Assembly (NCBI GenBank): GCA_037976565.1
Contig: CP137686.1
Coordinates: forward strand, 2,510,646-2,574,645
DNA length: 64,000 bases
Origin: Mesocentrotus franciscanus
Taxonomy: Eukaryota > Echinodermata > Echinoidea > Camarodonta > Strongylocentrotidae
Direction: 5' to 3'
Made by a program: the position numbers and the translations under genes
Notes under the pieces: generated by a model
What the model saw: only the letters and a program-made list of their open reading frames with translations
What the model was told of the DNA's origin: nothing
The model's database searches: none
In this document: in pieces, positions 63,836 through 64,000 of the stretch
How positions within the stretch are numbered: the first letter of the stretch is position 1
Layout of the letters: every line of letters begins with the position of its first letter

Positions 63836-64000
63836 TATACTTCGAGAGTAAAAATTGCGACTTGCAAACATGTTAACTCCCCTTTCTTACGATTAATGGA
63901 TACGCCCCTAAACTAAAATACTTTCAAAAATATGCTAAATAATAATACTAATATTCATGTAGCCAATCAATGCTGCATAATACTGGCTCACAATAATTAC

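Overview
This is eukaryotic, AT-rich, intron-rich and very repeat-rich DNA with two protein-coding loci and many mobile elements. The best fit is a marine invertebrate deuterostome, most likely an echinoid. That inference rests on three things: an invertebrate-type MCM7 gene, a 5.2 kb foldback element whose arms end in 15-bp tandem repeats (the architecture described for sea urchin TU elements), and abundant GA, GAA and CA microsatellites. The species cannot be fixed from the sequence.

Layout. 0.8-4.7 kb holds two decayed non-LTR retrotransposon (LINE) pieces in opposite orientation. 5-9.1 kb is microsatellite-rich and carries a small foldback element (8.33-8.70 kb) built from 15-16 bp repeats. 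9.18-10.12 kb encodes the SNARE motif and membrane anchor of an R-SNARE (VAMP/synaptobrevin-like) on the + strand. 10.5-13.9 kb has LINE tails and inverted-repeat elements. 15.58-20.84 kb is the TU-like foldback element. 22.01-24.18 kb is a second + strand VAMP-like gene with the same intron position and phase. 24.2-29 kb is repeats.

29.29-45.08 kb (minus strand) is a complete MCM7 gene. All 16 coding exons were placed by canonical splice sites, giving an intact 724-residue reading frame with the Zn-finger, Walker A, Walker B and arginine-finger motifs. An E2F-type site and a CACGTG E-box lie within 150 bp upstream of its ATG. Its introns are full of short inverted-repeat transposons (MITEs).

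45.3-64 kb shows no convincing gene. It has tRNA-derived SINEs, MITEs, LINE 3' ends, GA/GAA tracts and a perfect 45-bp-arm palindrome.

The most informative structure is a set of MITE families that insert at TTAA. One copy sits inside an older repeat whose unoccupied relative is also in this window, so the TTAA target duplication can be read directly. Other notable points: the lumenal tail of the second VAMP-like protein appears to be exonised from an antisense tRNA-type SINE head, and LINE-type 3' ends share a hairpin whose outer stem changes in both arms between copies.
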